From NCBI GenBank assembly GCA_016841945.1, contig JAENYC010000013.1, forward strand, positions 1 through 64,000: 64,000 nucleotides of DNA. The letters run 5' to 3'. Positions 37,510-46,693 of the stretch are shown here, in pieces. The notes under the pieces are model-generated. The model ran no database searches and was not told the DNA's origin. It saw nothing but the letters and a program-made list of their open reading frames with translations. A program made the position numbers and the translations under genes. The stretch is from Haloplasma contractile (GTDB taxonomy: Bacteria; Bacillota_I; Bacilli_A; Haloplasmatales; Haloplasmataceae). Position 1 is the first letter of the stretch, and each line of letters starts with the position of its first letter.

Positions 37510-38571
37510 ATGGATATGTTAATCTTAAATAATCTTATTTCACCAATAAGTAAGGAAAAATTGAGTTATGAAGATGAAAATGAAATTTTAACGTCTGTAT
37601 TAAGTAAAGAAAAATTTAAATTGCTTTATCAAATCCCTATTTTAATTCCATCAACTGATGTTGCTGATTATAGTAACAATATCTTGGAAATCTTGTATGG
37701 GGAAAAAACAAAAGAGATTGAAGATTATTACTATGATAAATATAAAGGTGACCCTTATATAGAATTAACAAAAAAAATAAAAAAAGATTTTGACAAAGAT
37801 TTAATAATTAGTAAATTTATAGAGTATTCAAAGTTAGAAAATAGTGAAAAACTAAAATGGTTGATAAAGGTTGATAAATATAATAAACAAATAAGTAAAG
37901 CATCCATTTTAAAAGGATTTTCTTATACAACTGTCGATAATGGTAAAAAGAGAATTGAGATAACAAAAGAAATGAAAGTAAGTTGGGCAATCCATTTAGA
38001 TGACTATGCTAAATTAGTAACTGAAAGCAATCCAAAATTTATTCTAGAGCTTGCTACTGGAGCTGGTATAGGAACTTGTGGCATCATTGAATCTGGCTTA
38101 AAAAACAGTAAACTGTATACTATTGACATAGATTTCGATTGCGTTTGTAATGCTAAAGGTATCGCTAAATATTGTAATTTAGAAAAACAAGTAATTCCCG
38201 TAGTAGCAAATTTTTGGTATTTACCTTTTAAAAATAATAGTATGGACATGATTTGTTCTCATTATGGTTTAGATGAATCCCGAGAAATAACGAGAATTAT
38301 TGAAGAAGTTAGTAGAGTATTAAAAAAAGATGGCAACTTTGTTTTAATAACGAGAAAAGACCCATCAATACGTTTGAAACAAACACTAGATGGATTTAAT
38401 TTTACCTATAATGAATTGATATATTTAGCTAAATTAGGTGGATTATTTAGCGGTTTAGAGAACTTAATTAATATAGCTAAAACATACAATTTAAAATTAG
38501 ATTTTATTAATGAATACTCTCCTAAAAATTCGCATGACAGAATTCTGTATAGGTTTGTAAAAAATTATTAA
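37510..38571 (+). CDS. Class I SAM-dependent methyltransferase, Trm112-like N terminus
   Basis: A 353-residue protein. The first 45 residues (LISPISKEKLSYE, LYQIPILIP) follow the pattern of Trm112-like leader domains fused to methyltransferases, but the zinc-binding Cys are lost. The methyltransferase core begins near residue 178 with ILELATGAGIGTCGI (SAM-binding), then LYTIDIDFD, and FWYLPFKNNSMDMICSHYGLDE and VLKKDGNFVLITR. The substrate is unknown. The ATG follows GGAGAG. It ends 20 bases before hairpin-promoter copy C. Confidence 0.75.
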   Translation: MDMLILNNLISPISKEKLSYEDENEILTSVLSKEKFKLLYQIPILIPSTDVADYSNNILEILYGEKTKEIEDYYYDKYKGDPYIELTKKIKKDFDKDLIISKFIEYSKLENSEKLKWLIKVDKYNKQISKASILKGFSYTTVDNGKKRIEITKEMKVSWAIHLDDYAKLVTESNPKFILELATGAGIGTCGIIESGLKNSKLYTIDIDFDCVCNAKGIAKYCNLEKQVIPVVANFWYLPFKNNSMDMICSHYGLDESREITRIIEEVSRVLKKDGNFVLITRKDPSIRLKQTLDGFNFTYNELIYLAKLGGLFSGLENLINIAKTYNLKLDFINEYSPKNSHDRILYRFVKNY

Positions 38572-38592
38572 GAAAGTAATTAAATATTAGTA

Positions 38593-38640
38593 TAGAAATG
38601 AAAACACCTATAGTTTATAATGGAACTATAGGTGTTTTCT
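38593..38640 (+). promoter_or_regulatory. Hairpin-promoter element, copy C
   Basis: TAGAAA (38593-38598), 17 bases, TATAAT (38616-38621). Arms 38601-38615 and 38624-38638 pair perfectly over 15 bases, with the -10 box in the loop. The right arm ends in a T run. It serves the oxidoreductase-kinase operon. Confidence 0.7.
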
Positions 38641-38681
38641 TATCTAAATTTAATGTTAAATAATTTGTTGAGGTGAAAAGT

Positions 38682-39986
38682 ATGATTACGATTTCTTTAA
38701 TAGGTGCTGGTCAACGTGGACTTGATACCTATGCTAAATACGTTTCTAAAGTGAATAAAGATATTAAATTTGTCTCAGTTTGTGATATTGATGAAACTAG
38801 AAGAAATCAATTTAAAGAATATTTTAAAGTTGATGATTCAATGATTTTTAATAATACAGAATCATTTTTCTCAAAAGATAAATTAAGTGACTTAATCATA
38901 ATCGCAACACTTGATGATAGTCATTATGAAATCGCAAAAAAAGCTTTAAATAAAAGATATGATGTAATACTTGAAAAACCTATTGCGCAAAATTTAACTC
39001 AAATACTAGAATTACAACAACTTGCTAAAAAGTTAAATCGTCAAGTCATTGTTTGCCATGTATTAAGATATCATCCCATGTGGCAAAAGATAAAATCAAT
39101 TCTTGATGAAGGAAAACTCGGTAAAATCATGACCATTCAACATAATGAAAATATCGGACATTATCATTATGCACATAGTTATGCAAGAGGTAATTGGAGA
39201 AATAAAGAAACAAGTGGACCTATTATACTCACAAAATCAAGTCATGATTTAGACATCTTGTTTTACTTAGTCAATAGTAAAGTGAAAAAAGTTGCATCTT
39301 TTGGCACAAGAGGCTACTTTATACCTGAAAATGCTCCAAAGGATTCAGCTGAACGTTGTTTTGATTGTAAACATCAATCTATTTGTAAATATAGTGGCAT
39401 GAGAATGTATACAAGTGAAGGTGGTTTTTTCCCACTATTCACAAAGAATAAATATACAAAAAAAGCAATAAAAGAAGGACTTAAAAAAACAGACTATGGA
39501 AAATGTATATATACAATAGACCACGATGTCATGGAAAGTCAATCAACCATATTAGAGTTTGAAAATGGTGTTAATGCAACATTTAACCTTAATGCTTTTA
39601 CTAGAAAAATGCATCGTTCAATTAAAATTATGTGTGAATACGGAGAAATTAGAGCCAATGAAAAAGAAATTGAAGTCACCACATTTCATTTACGACCTTT
39701 AATAAGAGGTTTATTATCTAATATACTAAATATAAATCCTAAAATAAAAACCAAATATAAAATTTATAAATGGTATGACTTCAGTAGATTCTTAGGACAT
39801 ATAAAAGCAGATCATCATTTTATTAAAACCGTATTAGAAGAATATCAAACAAATAAAAAGTTCTTTACCACAATTGATGAGTCACTCCATTCACATATTG
39901 TAGCGTTTGCTGCGGATTCATCAAGAATTGATGAATCTGTTATTAATATTAAATCTTATGAAAATGAACATAAATTAAATGATTAA
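38682..39986 (+). CDS. Gfo/Idh/MocA-family oxidoreductase
   Basis: A 434-residue NAD(P)-dependent sugar-type oxidoreductase. The Rossmann start is ISLIGAGQRGLDTYAKYV. The EKP motif is in VILEKPIAQNL, and TKSSHDLDILFYLV carries the catalytic His/Asp region. A Cys cluster (ERCFDCKHQSICKYSG) in the second half resembles a variant of this family that may bind zinc. The ATG at 38682 follows GAGGTG; a GTG at 38673 is part of that site. It is the first gene of an operon with two kinases and a GNAT-HIT protein. Confidence 0.88.
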   Translation: MITISLIGAGQRGLDTYAKYVSKVNKDIKFVSVCDIDETRRNQFKEYFKVDDSMIFNNTESFFSKDKLSDLIIIATLDDSHYEIAKKALNKRYDVILEKPIAQNLTQILELQQLAKKLNRQVIVCHVLRYHPMWQKIKSILDEGKLGKIMTIQHNENIGHYHYAHSYARGNWRNKETSGPIILTKSSHDLDILFYLVNSKVKKVASFGTRGYFIPENAPKDSAERCFDCKHQSICKYSGMRMYTSEGGFFPLFTKNKYTKKAIKEGLKKTDYGKCIYTIDHDVMESQSTILEFENGVNATFNLNAFTRKMHRSIKIMCEYGEIRANEKEIEVTTFHLRPLIRGLLSNILNINPKIKTKYKIYKWYDFSRFLGHIKADHHFIKTVLEEYQTNKKFFTTIDESLHSHIVAFAADSSRIDESVINIKSYENEHKLND

Positions 39987-39995
39987 TGAGGAAAT

Positions 39996-41030
39996 ATGGA
40001 AATTAAAAAACAATTAATAAAAAATTATCCTGAACTACAAAAACATATAAAAGATATTATTGATATTCAACCTATAAATGATGGTATGAGTGGAAGTTTA
40101 ATTTATATACTGTATGATAAAAATCATAAAGCATCATATCTAAAAATTACTCTTAGTGACCGGATCCCACATTATTTACTAGAACGCAATCCTTACTTTT
40201 TAGAATCAGAGTATTTATTTTATACACAAATTGTACCAAAATTAAGCACAAAACTGTTTCCTAAAATAGTTGGTAATGGCTATAATCAAGGTAAATATAA
40301 TTTTCTAATCCTAGAGGATTTATCAAAGTATTATGAATTCTATAGAGAAAATCACCATTGGTCAGAAAATCAATTTAAGTCGATTTTAAAAACATATGCT
40401 GTTATTCATGCCAGAGGAGAAATCGCATTAAAGAATAATCAATACAAATTTCTAGGAATAGATATAAGAGAAAAAATAACAAAAAACACTGTACATAATT
40501 GTTTCAAACAACTGTATGAAAACGATTGGACTCATAAATATGTTAAAGATTTATATACACATCCACACTTTGTCAATCTAATTGAAAAAGTGGAAACATC
40601 ACTTAACCATCTTCCTGTGACAATCAATCATAATGATTTTTATCCTTTGAATATTGGGTATAATGCAAAAAATAATACATCAATTATTATTGATTGGCAA
40701 TTAGTTGGAAAAGGCCCTGCCTTCATTGATTTATCTGATATTGGTTTATTCAATAATGATTTCAAAAAATATGGATTTGATTTAAATACAATGCTTCATT
40801 ACTATCTAAAAGAATATAGTCGTCTAACTAAAAAACAAATTAACTTTAATCAATTTTATATAGAATGTCGATATGCAAATCTAATTAAATGGGGTACATT
40901 TTTAACTAATATTGTTCATGTTATGTATGAATGCAATAAACACAAAACTCAATTTGGTGATTGGATGATGAATCAGTTTAAACAATGTGTTTATGCTTGG
41001 TCAAATTCATTTGATCTTATCAACAAATAG
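39996..41030 (+). CDS. APH/choline-kinase-fold phosphotransferase 1
   Basis: A 344-residue small-molecule kinase of the aminoglycoside phosphotransferase/choline kinase fold. The catalytic loop is TINHNDFYPLNIGYN (H-N-D, with Asn for metal) and the metal Asp is in IIIDWQLVGKGPAFIDL. The N-terminal lobe has the nucleotide-binding pattern NDGMSGSLIYILY. The gene starts 10 bases after the oxidoreductase. The substrate cannot be told from sequence; sugars, choline or antibiotics are all possible. Confidence 0.8.
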   Translation: MEIKKQLIKNYPELQKHIKDIIDIQPINDGMSGSLIYILYDKNHKASYLKITLSDRIPHYLLERNPYFLESEYLFYTQIVPKLSTKLFPKIVGNGYNQGKYNFLILEDLSKYYEFYRENHHWSENQFKSILKTYAVIHARGEIALKNNQYKFLGIDIREKITKNTVHNCFKQLYENDWTHKYVKDLYTHPHFVNLIEKVETSLNHLPVTINHNDFYPLNIGYNAKNNTSIIIDWQLVGKGPAFIDLSDIGLFNNDFKKYGFDLNTMLHYYLKEYSRLTKKQINFNQFYIECRYANLIKWGTFLTNIVHVMYECNKHKTQFGDWMMNQFKQCVYAWSNSFDLINK

Positions 41031-41050
41031 AAATTTATCTAATCTAATTA

Positions 41051-41095
41051 TAGAAAAGTCATTGTATTTATTATAAAATAAAAACAATAACTTAT
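41051..41095 (+). promoter_or_regulatory. Hairpin-promoter element, copy E
   Basis: TAGAAA (41051-41056), 17 bases, TAAAAT (41074-41079). Arms AAGTCATTGT (41055-41064) and ACAATAACTT (41084-41093) pair with one mismatch around the -10 box. It is placed before the second kinase. Confidence 0.45.
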
Positions 41096-41144
41096 TAAAT
41101 GATATATGAATTATATTTATATAATTAAAGATTTGGAGATAAAT

Positions 41145-42467
41145 ATGAAAAAATTATATTTTGTGTTATTTAATCAATCATTGACTAAGGTTTTTTCAGT
41201 AAATAATGACCTACCATTATATGACACTAAAGTCAAAATAAATGTTGGGTTTAATGATCCTACTGAATATAATAAATGGTTTTATGAGAAATTTAATATT
41301 TTAGTTTATAGACGTTATGCCATTGATTCTCTTCATATAAAAAACGTCTATTTTATAGTTGAACCAGTTAAATACAATGATAATTTAAACTGGACTCATA
41401 TTAGTCATTTATCTAAAGAGGTACAAAAAGTCATTTATAAAATTGCTGAAAACTATCATAAGAGTTTTAATGTACCTTGGATGAACTCAGGATTTAGAAA
41501 ATTTATTGACTTTGGAATAGAAAGTTTATATAAAAAAGGTGTAAATGAAATCATAAAGATAGAACAGGTTAAAAATGCTTATGTATCGACTGTTTTTAAA
41601 TATAAAACAGATATTGGGGATTTTTATCTTAAAATAGTTGGTGGTAATTTTATTAAAGAAATTGAAATATTAAAAAATTTATTATCTAAAGAATATATAC
41701 CTAAAGTTGATGTAATTAATATAAATGAAGATAAAACAGCCTATCTAATGAGTGATATGGGTGGGAATAATTTAGAAAACAATTTTAAATTCGAACATAT
41801 TTTAGATACAACACAACTAATCGCAAAACTACAAAAACAAGTGATACATGACTTTAATAAAACAAATTTTTATGATTTAACACTTCCAACAATAAATAAA
41901 TTAATTGATGAAATACCTTATTCATATAAAGAATTATTAAAAGAATCTCCTTATCAACTAACTCATGAAGAAGAAAATGATTTACTAAATTCTTTAGAAA
42001 TATATAAGAAGAAACTTAAACTCATTCAACAAATAAATGTTGTTCCTAATTCTATAGACCACGGAGACTTAAGACCTGGTAATATTAGAGTGAATACCGA
42101 AAAAGGACAAATCATATATGATTGGGCATGGAGTTCTTACACACATCCTTTTTTCACCATGATTCAATTTATCCACATTATTAGAAATCAAATATCTCCG
42201 ATAAATAAAGAAAAAATCATCAATACATATTTAAGTTATTGGTTAGATTATGGAAGTCTATATAACTTAAAAGAAATATATACAAAATTAGTGAGTATAA
42301 TACGACTTCACCATTATGTGATTGATAAATATTGGCTAGAAGCAATAAAAAAAGATTATCCAGAAAATAATATCGATCCATACTCCATGGATGGATGGTT
42401 ATATGATAGAAGACAGTACTATTATTATGGCGTACTGAAAAAATTAATTAAAATAAAAGGAGAATGA
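41145..42467 (+). CDS. APH-fold phosphotransferase 2
   Basis: A 440-residue protein. An N-terminal region of about 130 residues, without a family I recognise, precedes an aminoglycoside-phosphotransferase-like kinase. Its catalytic loop is SIDHGDLRPGNIRVN and the metal Asp is in IIYDWAWSSYTHPFF. The first domain has strand and loop content (YFVLFNQSLTKVF) as in adapter or sensor parts. The start is the ATG at 41145 after TTGGAGAT. It ends 4 bases before the GNAT-HIT gene, so the two are co-translated. Confidence 0.75.
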   Translation: MKKLYFVLFNQSLTKVFSVNNDLPLYDTKVKINVGFNDPTEYNKWFYEKFNILVYRRYAIDSLHIKNVYFIVEPVKYNDNLNWTHISHLSKEVQKVIYKIAENYHKSFNVPWMNSGFRKFIDFGIESLYKKGVNEIIKIEQVKNAYVSTVFKYKTDIGDFYLKIVGGNFIKEIEILKNLLSKEYIPKVDVININEDKTAYLMSDMGGNNLENNFKFEHILDTTQLIAKLQKQVIHDFNKTNFYDLTLPTINKLIDEIPYSYKELLKESPYQLTHEEENDLLNSLEIYKKKLKLIQQINVVPNSIDHGDLRPGNIRVNTEKGQIIYDWAWSSYTHPFFTMIQFIHIIRNQISPINKEKIINTYLSYWLDYGSLYNLKEIYTKLVSIIRLHHYVIDKYWLEAIKKDYPENNIDPYSMDGWLYDRRQYYYYGVLKKLIKIKGE

Positions 42468-42470
42468 TAA

Positions 42471-43427
42471 ATGTTAATCAGATGGGCAACTAAAGATGAT
42501 AAGAAAGCTTGGCTAAAACTATCACAAGAATATGATAAGTACATTCTAGAACTAACTTCAGATTTAGCACTATGGTATGATGGTTATGATGGATTCAATA
42601 AGTATATGGATCTAAAAATTAAAAAGAATAACGTTGTGATTGCTTTAGATAGAATGAGTAATCATTGTAACGGTGTGATTGCTTTTTCAAAAACACATAA
42701 TAGAATTACTTTTTTTGCGGTCAGTGAAAAAGCTGATTTTGATAAAACATCAGATAAACTATTAACTGTAGCTCTACGTCAACTCAATACTAATAAAGAT
42801 ATAACGGTTCAATTTCCTATTGGTATTTGTACAATATTTAGAAAAATCATCTCAGCATTTGAAAATAAAGGTTTTAAAGTTATAAATGATTGTATGATGG
42901 CTGGTGTAAAGGCCCATCATCTAATAAGAAAAGCTACTAGTGAAAAAAGAGGAAAAAGTTTTCATTACAATTATGATGACTATCTAAAAGGTTCAGAAAA
43001 ACAGTTTTGCTTGTTTTGTAATAATCATCCTGCACCAGTTGGACATTATCAAATCGCAGATTTAAAACATTCATATGCATATATTGAAAAAAATGTACAG
43101 GAAAAACTATTCGGTAAGGGTTATGTCATATCAAAAACACATATAGTAGATTTTGAAGAAATGCCTCCAAAAGAAATGGAAGGCTTTATGAGAGAGGTCC
43201 AATTAGTTTCAAAAGCACTAAAAAGAATTACCGGCGCAATAAAAATAAACTATGAAATTCATGGTAATACTGGCCCTCATCTACATTGTCATCTCTTTCC
43301 ACGCTATCTTGATGATAACTTTCCTGGTATGTCATCCATTAATTGTCATTTAACTGAGTTATCTCCATATGATAATGATGAAGAATTTATGTGGTTTGTC
43401 AATAAAATGAGAGAAGAATTAAACTAG
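42471..43427 (+). CDS. GNAT-like domain fused to a HIT-family domain
   Basis: A 318-residue two-domain protein. Residues 1-160 look like a GNAT acyltransferase fold (LIRWATKDDKKAWLKLSQEYDKY; NGVIAFSKTHNRITFFAVSE). Residues about 180-315 are a histidine-triad protein: FCLFCNNHPAPVGHYQ at its start and the triad GPHLHCHLFPRY. HIT proteins hydrolyse or transfer nucleotide monophosphates. The pairing suggests processing of a nucleotide-activated small molecule made by the kinases upstream, which is inference. Confidence 0.8.
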   Translation: MLIRWATKDDKKAWLKLSQEYDKYILELTSDLALWYDGYDGFNKYMDLKIKKNNVVIALDRMSNHCNGVIAFSKTHNRITFFAVSEKADFDKTSDKLLTVALRQLNTNKDITVQFPIGICTIFRKIISAFENKGFKVINDCMMAGVKAHHLIRKATSEKRGKSFHYNYDDYLKGSEKQFCLFCNNHPAPVGHYQIADLKHSYAYIEKNVQEKLFGKGYVISKTHIVDFEEMPPKEMEGFMREVQLVSKALKRITGAIKINYEIHGNTGPHLHCHLFPRYLDDNFPGMSSINCHLTELSPYDNDEEFMWFVNKMREELN

Positions 43428-43435
43428 ATTTTATA

Positions 43436-44143
43436 TTATTTTAACTTTTCTGCTTCTTCATAAGCCCATTTTGCCTCTTCAGGTTCGTCATTTTCTTCCA
43501 TCCACTTTGCTAATTCTTTAAAAGCTTGTATTGCTTCTTCTGTTTTACCTAAACGTCTGTATAAGAAAGCCTTACTATATCGTGCATCAGCATATTCCTT
43601 ATCATATTTGATACATTCATCCCAATAATAAAAAGCATCATTAAATTTTCCTAAATCCTGACTAATTTCTCCTGCATATAGTAATACCGCAGGATGTTTT
43701 GGTTCTAATTTAATTGCTGTTTGACATACTTTCCATGCGTCATTTGGTTGATTTGCGCATAAATAAGCAGAGATTAAAAAGATATAATGATATATTTTAT
43801 CTGGTTCTTTTTCTAATAATTTCTTATATTTATCAATAGATAGATGACTTTGATTATTTCTTGAATAAACCCAAATTAACTGAAAACTAACTTTTCTAAA
43901 AATAAACTCATTATTTTGTTCTTTAGCTATTTCTAATGCATATTCTAAGTTTTTTATCGCTAGATTTAAATAGTCTCTAGAACGATAATCATTCATTACG
44001 CCAAATGTCCAATATGCCTCTAAATCATTAGGATTTTCATCTAATATTTTTTCATATTCATTATAAGCTTTCGTAAAAGCTTCTAAATCATTTCGATTTC
44101 TTTCATATCGTTCAAAGTATGTCTCTAACTCTTTTCTATCCAT
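43436..44143 (-). CDS. Tetratricopeptide-repeat protein
   Basis: A 235-residue soluble protein made of five or six TPR-like helix pairs (for example DAWKVCQTAIKLEPKHPAVLLYAGEI; YADARYSKAFLYRRLGKTEEAIQAF). It is a protein-interaction scaffold. It is the last of three genes with the ECF sigma factor and a small protein, with tight spacing: its GGGAG overlaps the preceding stop. It may bind the sigma factor or its regulator. Confidence 0.8.
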   Translation of the reverse strand: MDRKELETYFERYERNRNDLEAFTKAYNEYEKILDENPNDLEAYWTFGVMNDYRSRDYLNLAIKNLEYALEIAKEQNNEFIFRKVSFQLIWVYSRNNQSHLSIDKYKKLLEKEPDKIYHYIFLISAYLCANQPNDAWKVCQTAIKLEPKHPAVLLYAGEISQDLGKFNDAFYYWDECIKYDKEYADARYSKAFLYRRLGKTEEAIQAFKELAKWMEENDEPEEAKWAYEEAEKLK

Positions 44144-44147
44144 AAAA

Positions 44148-44366
44148 TCAAGCTCCCATCCTATTTTTTTTATTTATTTTAGATAAATATTCTAAACGAA
44201 AATCAATTAACTCTTTACCTTGAGGATCTCTAAAATCTTCAAGTGACTTTAATAAGTCAGCAGCTAACTCATGAGCAATTCTTTTTTTTATTAAACACCA
44301 ATTATTTGATGTATTTTCTTTATAATGATTTATAATCATTTCTTTTAATATTTTATCCACAATCAT
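44148..44366 (-). CDS. Small soluble protein between sigma factor and TPR gene
   Basis: A 72-residue charged protein, no transmembrane helix. It starts within the last codons of the sigma gene (ATG at 44366, overlap of 14 bases) behind AGAGGTG and is therefore coupled to it. It stands where an anti-sigma factor would be, but it has no ASD-type zinc motif or membrane anchor. I do not recognise a family. Confidence 0.6.
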   Translation of the reverse strand: MIVDKILKEMIINHYKENTSNNWCLIKKRIAHELAADLLKSLEDFRDPQGKELIDFRLEYLSKINKKNRMGA

Positions 44367-44871
44367 CACCTCTTGTCTTCTTCTCTAAAATTTTTAATGC
44401 TTCTCGGTATTTCCATCTAACAGTACCTTCCTTCATATTTAAAATGTTCGCAATCTCAAAATGTTTGAATCCTTCAAATACATAGAGCAAGACAATTTGT
44501 TTACTTATATCATCTAAATCATTAAGCAACTCATAAGTCGCATAATCATCGATAGTATTATCTTTTGATGTAATGTCTATATCAGATTGTTCTACAAAAC
44601 GTATATATCTTTTCTGTTTTCTAATGTAATCAATAGATAAATTCCTTACAATCTTGTAAATCCAAGCCTTGGCATTTGTATAATCCATATAGGTTGATGC
44701 CTTATGATATATTTGTAAGAATGCATCCTGAACAATATCTGATGCTATATCATTATTATTTACAATCGATAATGAAAATGCAAATAAAGCTACATGCATT
44801 TCATTATAAATAGTTTCTAATGCATTTACATTGCCTTGTTTTAATTTAATCATCACTTCATCTAAATTCAA
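44353..44871 (-). CDS. ECF-type RNA polymerase sigma factor
   Basis: A 172-residue sigma factor. Region 2 is at residues 25-90 (DIASDIVQDAFLQIYHKASTY, AWIYKIVRNLSIDYIRKQKR), region 4 at about 115-165 (LNDLDDISKQIVLLYVFEGFKHFEIANILNMKEGTVRWKYREALKILEK, here quoted in short parts only: ISKQIVLLYVFEGF, IANILNMKEGTVRWKY). The start is a TTG at 44871 with GGAG seven bases upstream. It heads the operon with a small protein and a TPR protein. Its targets are not visible. Confidence 0.9.
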   Translation of the reverse strand: MNLDEVMIKLKQGNVNALETIYNEMHVALFAFSLSIVNNNDIASDIVQDAFLQIYHKASTYMDYTNAKAWIYKIVRNLSIDYIRKQKRYIRFVEQSDIDITSKDNTIDDYATYELLNDLDDISKQIVLLYVFEGFKHFEIANILNMKEGTVRWKYREALKILEKKTRGDDCG

Positions 44872-45052
44872 ATTGTCACTCCTCTCACATATATAACGAA
44901 TACAAACTCCTTTTTGTTGGAATTTTTTTAATTTTTTCCATTATAACATTAATTCATTACAATAGGTTTAGAAGTTATAAATAATCTCTTTTTTTAGAAG
45001 AAAGAAGATAAAACGATGTGTTAATGTTAAAATTATGTACTATATATTAATA

Positions 45053-45100
45053 TTGAAACAATAATACCTATGGTTTATAATAATTATAGGTACATATTTT
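45053..45100 (+). promoter_or_regulatory. Hairpin-promoter element, copy F
   Basis: TTGAAA (45053-45058), 17 bases, TATAAT (45076-45081). Arms 45066-45075 and 45082-45091 pair over 10 positions, with two G-U. A T run follows the right arm. It lies directly before the nitrilase operon. Confidence 0.55.
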
Positions 45101-45117
45101 TATATAGGGAGATTATG

Positions 45118-45849
45118 ATGAGAATAGGATTAGTATCAAAAGAATTTAAAAATAAAGACATAGAATTTAATATAAATCAAATAAAAGAAACTGCCATTCA
45201 ATATAAAAATAAAAATATTGATTTTTTGTGTTTTGGTGAGGCATTCCTTCAAGGATTTGATGCTTTTACATGGGAAGTTGAACATGACCAAAAAATAGCG
45301 ATTTCAAAAAACTCATATATCATAGAAGCATTAAAAAAGATTGCTAAAATAAATCATGTAGGATTAGCGTTTGGTTATCTGGAAAAGGAAGATAAAACAT
45401 TCTATAGTAGTTATATTTTCATTAATTCTTATGAACAAGAAATTTATAAATACCGAAGATATACAAAAGGTTGGAAAGAAAATGGTGTAGATGATAATAT
45501 TTATTTAGAAGGTAATAAGATAGGTCAATTTAATTATAGAAATAAAAAAATCACAGTTGGTTTATGTGGTGACTTTTGGGATGAAGGATATGATTACGTT
45601 AAAAAGGTTTCAGAAATGACTAAAGATATTGTTATATGGCCTGTTTATATCAACTTCTCTCTAACTGATTGGGAAAAAGAAGAGAGTGTCTATGCTAAAC
45701 AATCATTATTATTTGGAGATAAAGTTTTAATGATTAATAGTATTAGTAAATTACCAAGATCATTTGGAGGATGTTTCGATTTTCAAAATGGACACACAAA
45801 ACAAAAACTACCCTTTGATGTTGAAGGTGTTCTTTTTGTTGAAGTTTAA
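45118..45849 (+). CDS. Nitrilase-superfamily carbon-nitrogen hydrolase
   Basis: A 243-residue amidase-fold enzyme. The catalytic triad can be placed: Glu in CFGEAFLQGFD, Lys in KYRRYTKGW (or its neighbours), and Cys in VGLCGDFWDEG. It cleaves an amide or similar C-N bond; the substrate is unknown. ATGs at 45115 and 45118 both follow GGGAG. It lies before a methyltransferase and a Nudix gene on the same strand, 16 bases from the first. Confidence 0.8.
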   Translation: MRIGLVSKEFKNKDIEFNINQIKETAIQYKNKNIDFLCFGEAFLQGFDAFTWEVEHDQKIAISKNSYIIEALKKIAKINHVGLAFGYLEKEDKTFYSSYIFINSYEQEIYKYRRYTKGWKENGVDDNIYLEGNKIGQFNYRNKKITVGLCGDFWDEGYDYVKKVSEMTKDIVIWPVYINFSLTDWEKEESVYAKQSLLFGDKVLMINSISKLPRSFGGCFDFQNGHTKQKLPFDVEGVLFVEV

Positions 45850-45865
45850 ATATCTGGAGGGACTA

Positions 45866-46624
45866 ATGAAAAATTATAGAGAAAAAAACAAACAAGCTTG
45901 GGAATTCAATGCATACGATTTTTGGGTCGAGCATTTAGGTTATCCAATAGAGAGAGCTAAAAAAGATATAGAAAACCCAAAACAAAGATTAAAAAAACAT
46001 GCACAATATTTTGAAAATTATAAAGATGTGAAAGTGGCAAATATTTGTGGTTCTTGTGGTAAAAAAGCTATTCCTTTGGCACTACTTGGATCAGATGTCA
46101 CAGTATTTGATATTTCTGAACAGAATAAGAAATATGCTTCTGAAGTAGCTCAAGCAGCACAAACAAAGATTGATTATGTTGTAGGCGATGTATTAGAAAT
46201 AAATTTATCTAAATATAGAAATTATTTTGACATAGTTTTCATGGAAGGCGGTATCCTACACTATTTTCATAATATTGATCAGTTTATGAGTATTATGAAT
46301 CAGTTACTAAAACCTGGTGGGAAAATGATTTGTAGTGATTTTCATCCCTTTACTAAAATTTCGGATGTTTTGGATTATGATATGCCAACAATGAACTATT
46401 TTTCAACAGAAGTAATTGAAGGTGAAATGGCACATGCTAGATTTTATCCACAAGAAATAAGAAATAAGTTCCCTTTGTGTAGTTATCGGAAATATACCAT
46501 AAGTGAAATTATTAACTCTGTAATTAATAATAATTTTACTATAAAACAATTTGATGAACATCCTTCTTGGAACAATGAAAAATATCCAGGAGAGTTCACG
46601 CTCATTGGTATAAAAGATAATTAG
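45866..46624 (+). CDS. Class I SAM-dependent methyltransferase
   Basis: A 252-residue cytoplasmic methyltransferase. The SAM motif is VANICGSCGKKAIPLALLGSD (short core: ICGSCGKKA), then VTVFDISEQNKKYA, and IVFMEGGILHYF. The later part LLKPGGKMICSDFHPF is the usual motif III. The N terminus YREKNKQAWEFNAYDFW is typical of small-molecule methyltransferases. The ATG at 45866 follows CTGGAGGG. It is co-transcribed with the nitrilase-like gene. Confidence 0.88.
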   Translation: MKNYREKNKQAWEFNAYDFWVEHLGYPIERAKKDIENPKQRLKKHAQYFENYKDVKVANICGSCGKKAIPLALLGSDVTVFDISEQNKKYASEVAQAAQTKIDYVVGDVLEINLSKYRNYFDIVFMEGGILHYFHNIDQFMSIMNQLLKPGGKMICSDFHPFTKISDVLDYDMPTMNYFSTEVIEGEMAHARFYPQEIRNKFPLCSYRKYTISEIINSVINNNFTIKQFDEHPSWNNEKYPGEFTLIGIKDN

Positions 46625-46693
46625 TATCACAGTTTTTACTACTGTATATTTACATTAACAAACATACAGAATAATATATAAAGGAGAATCATA

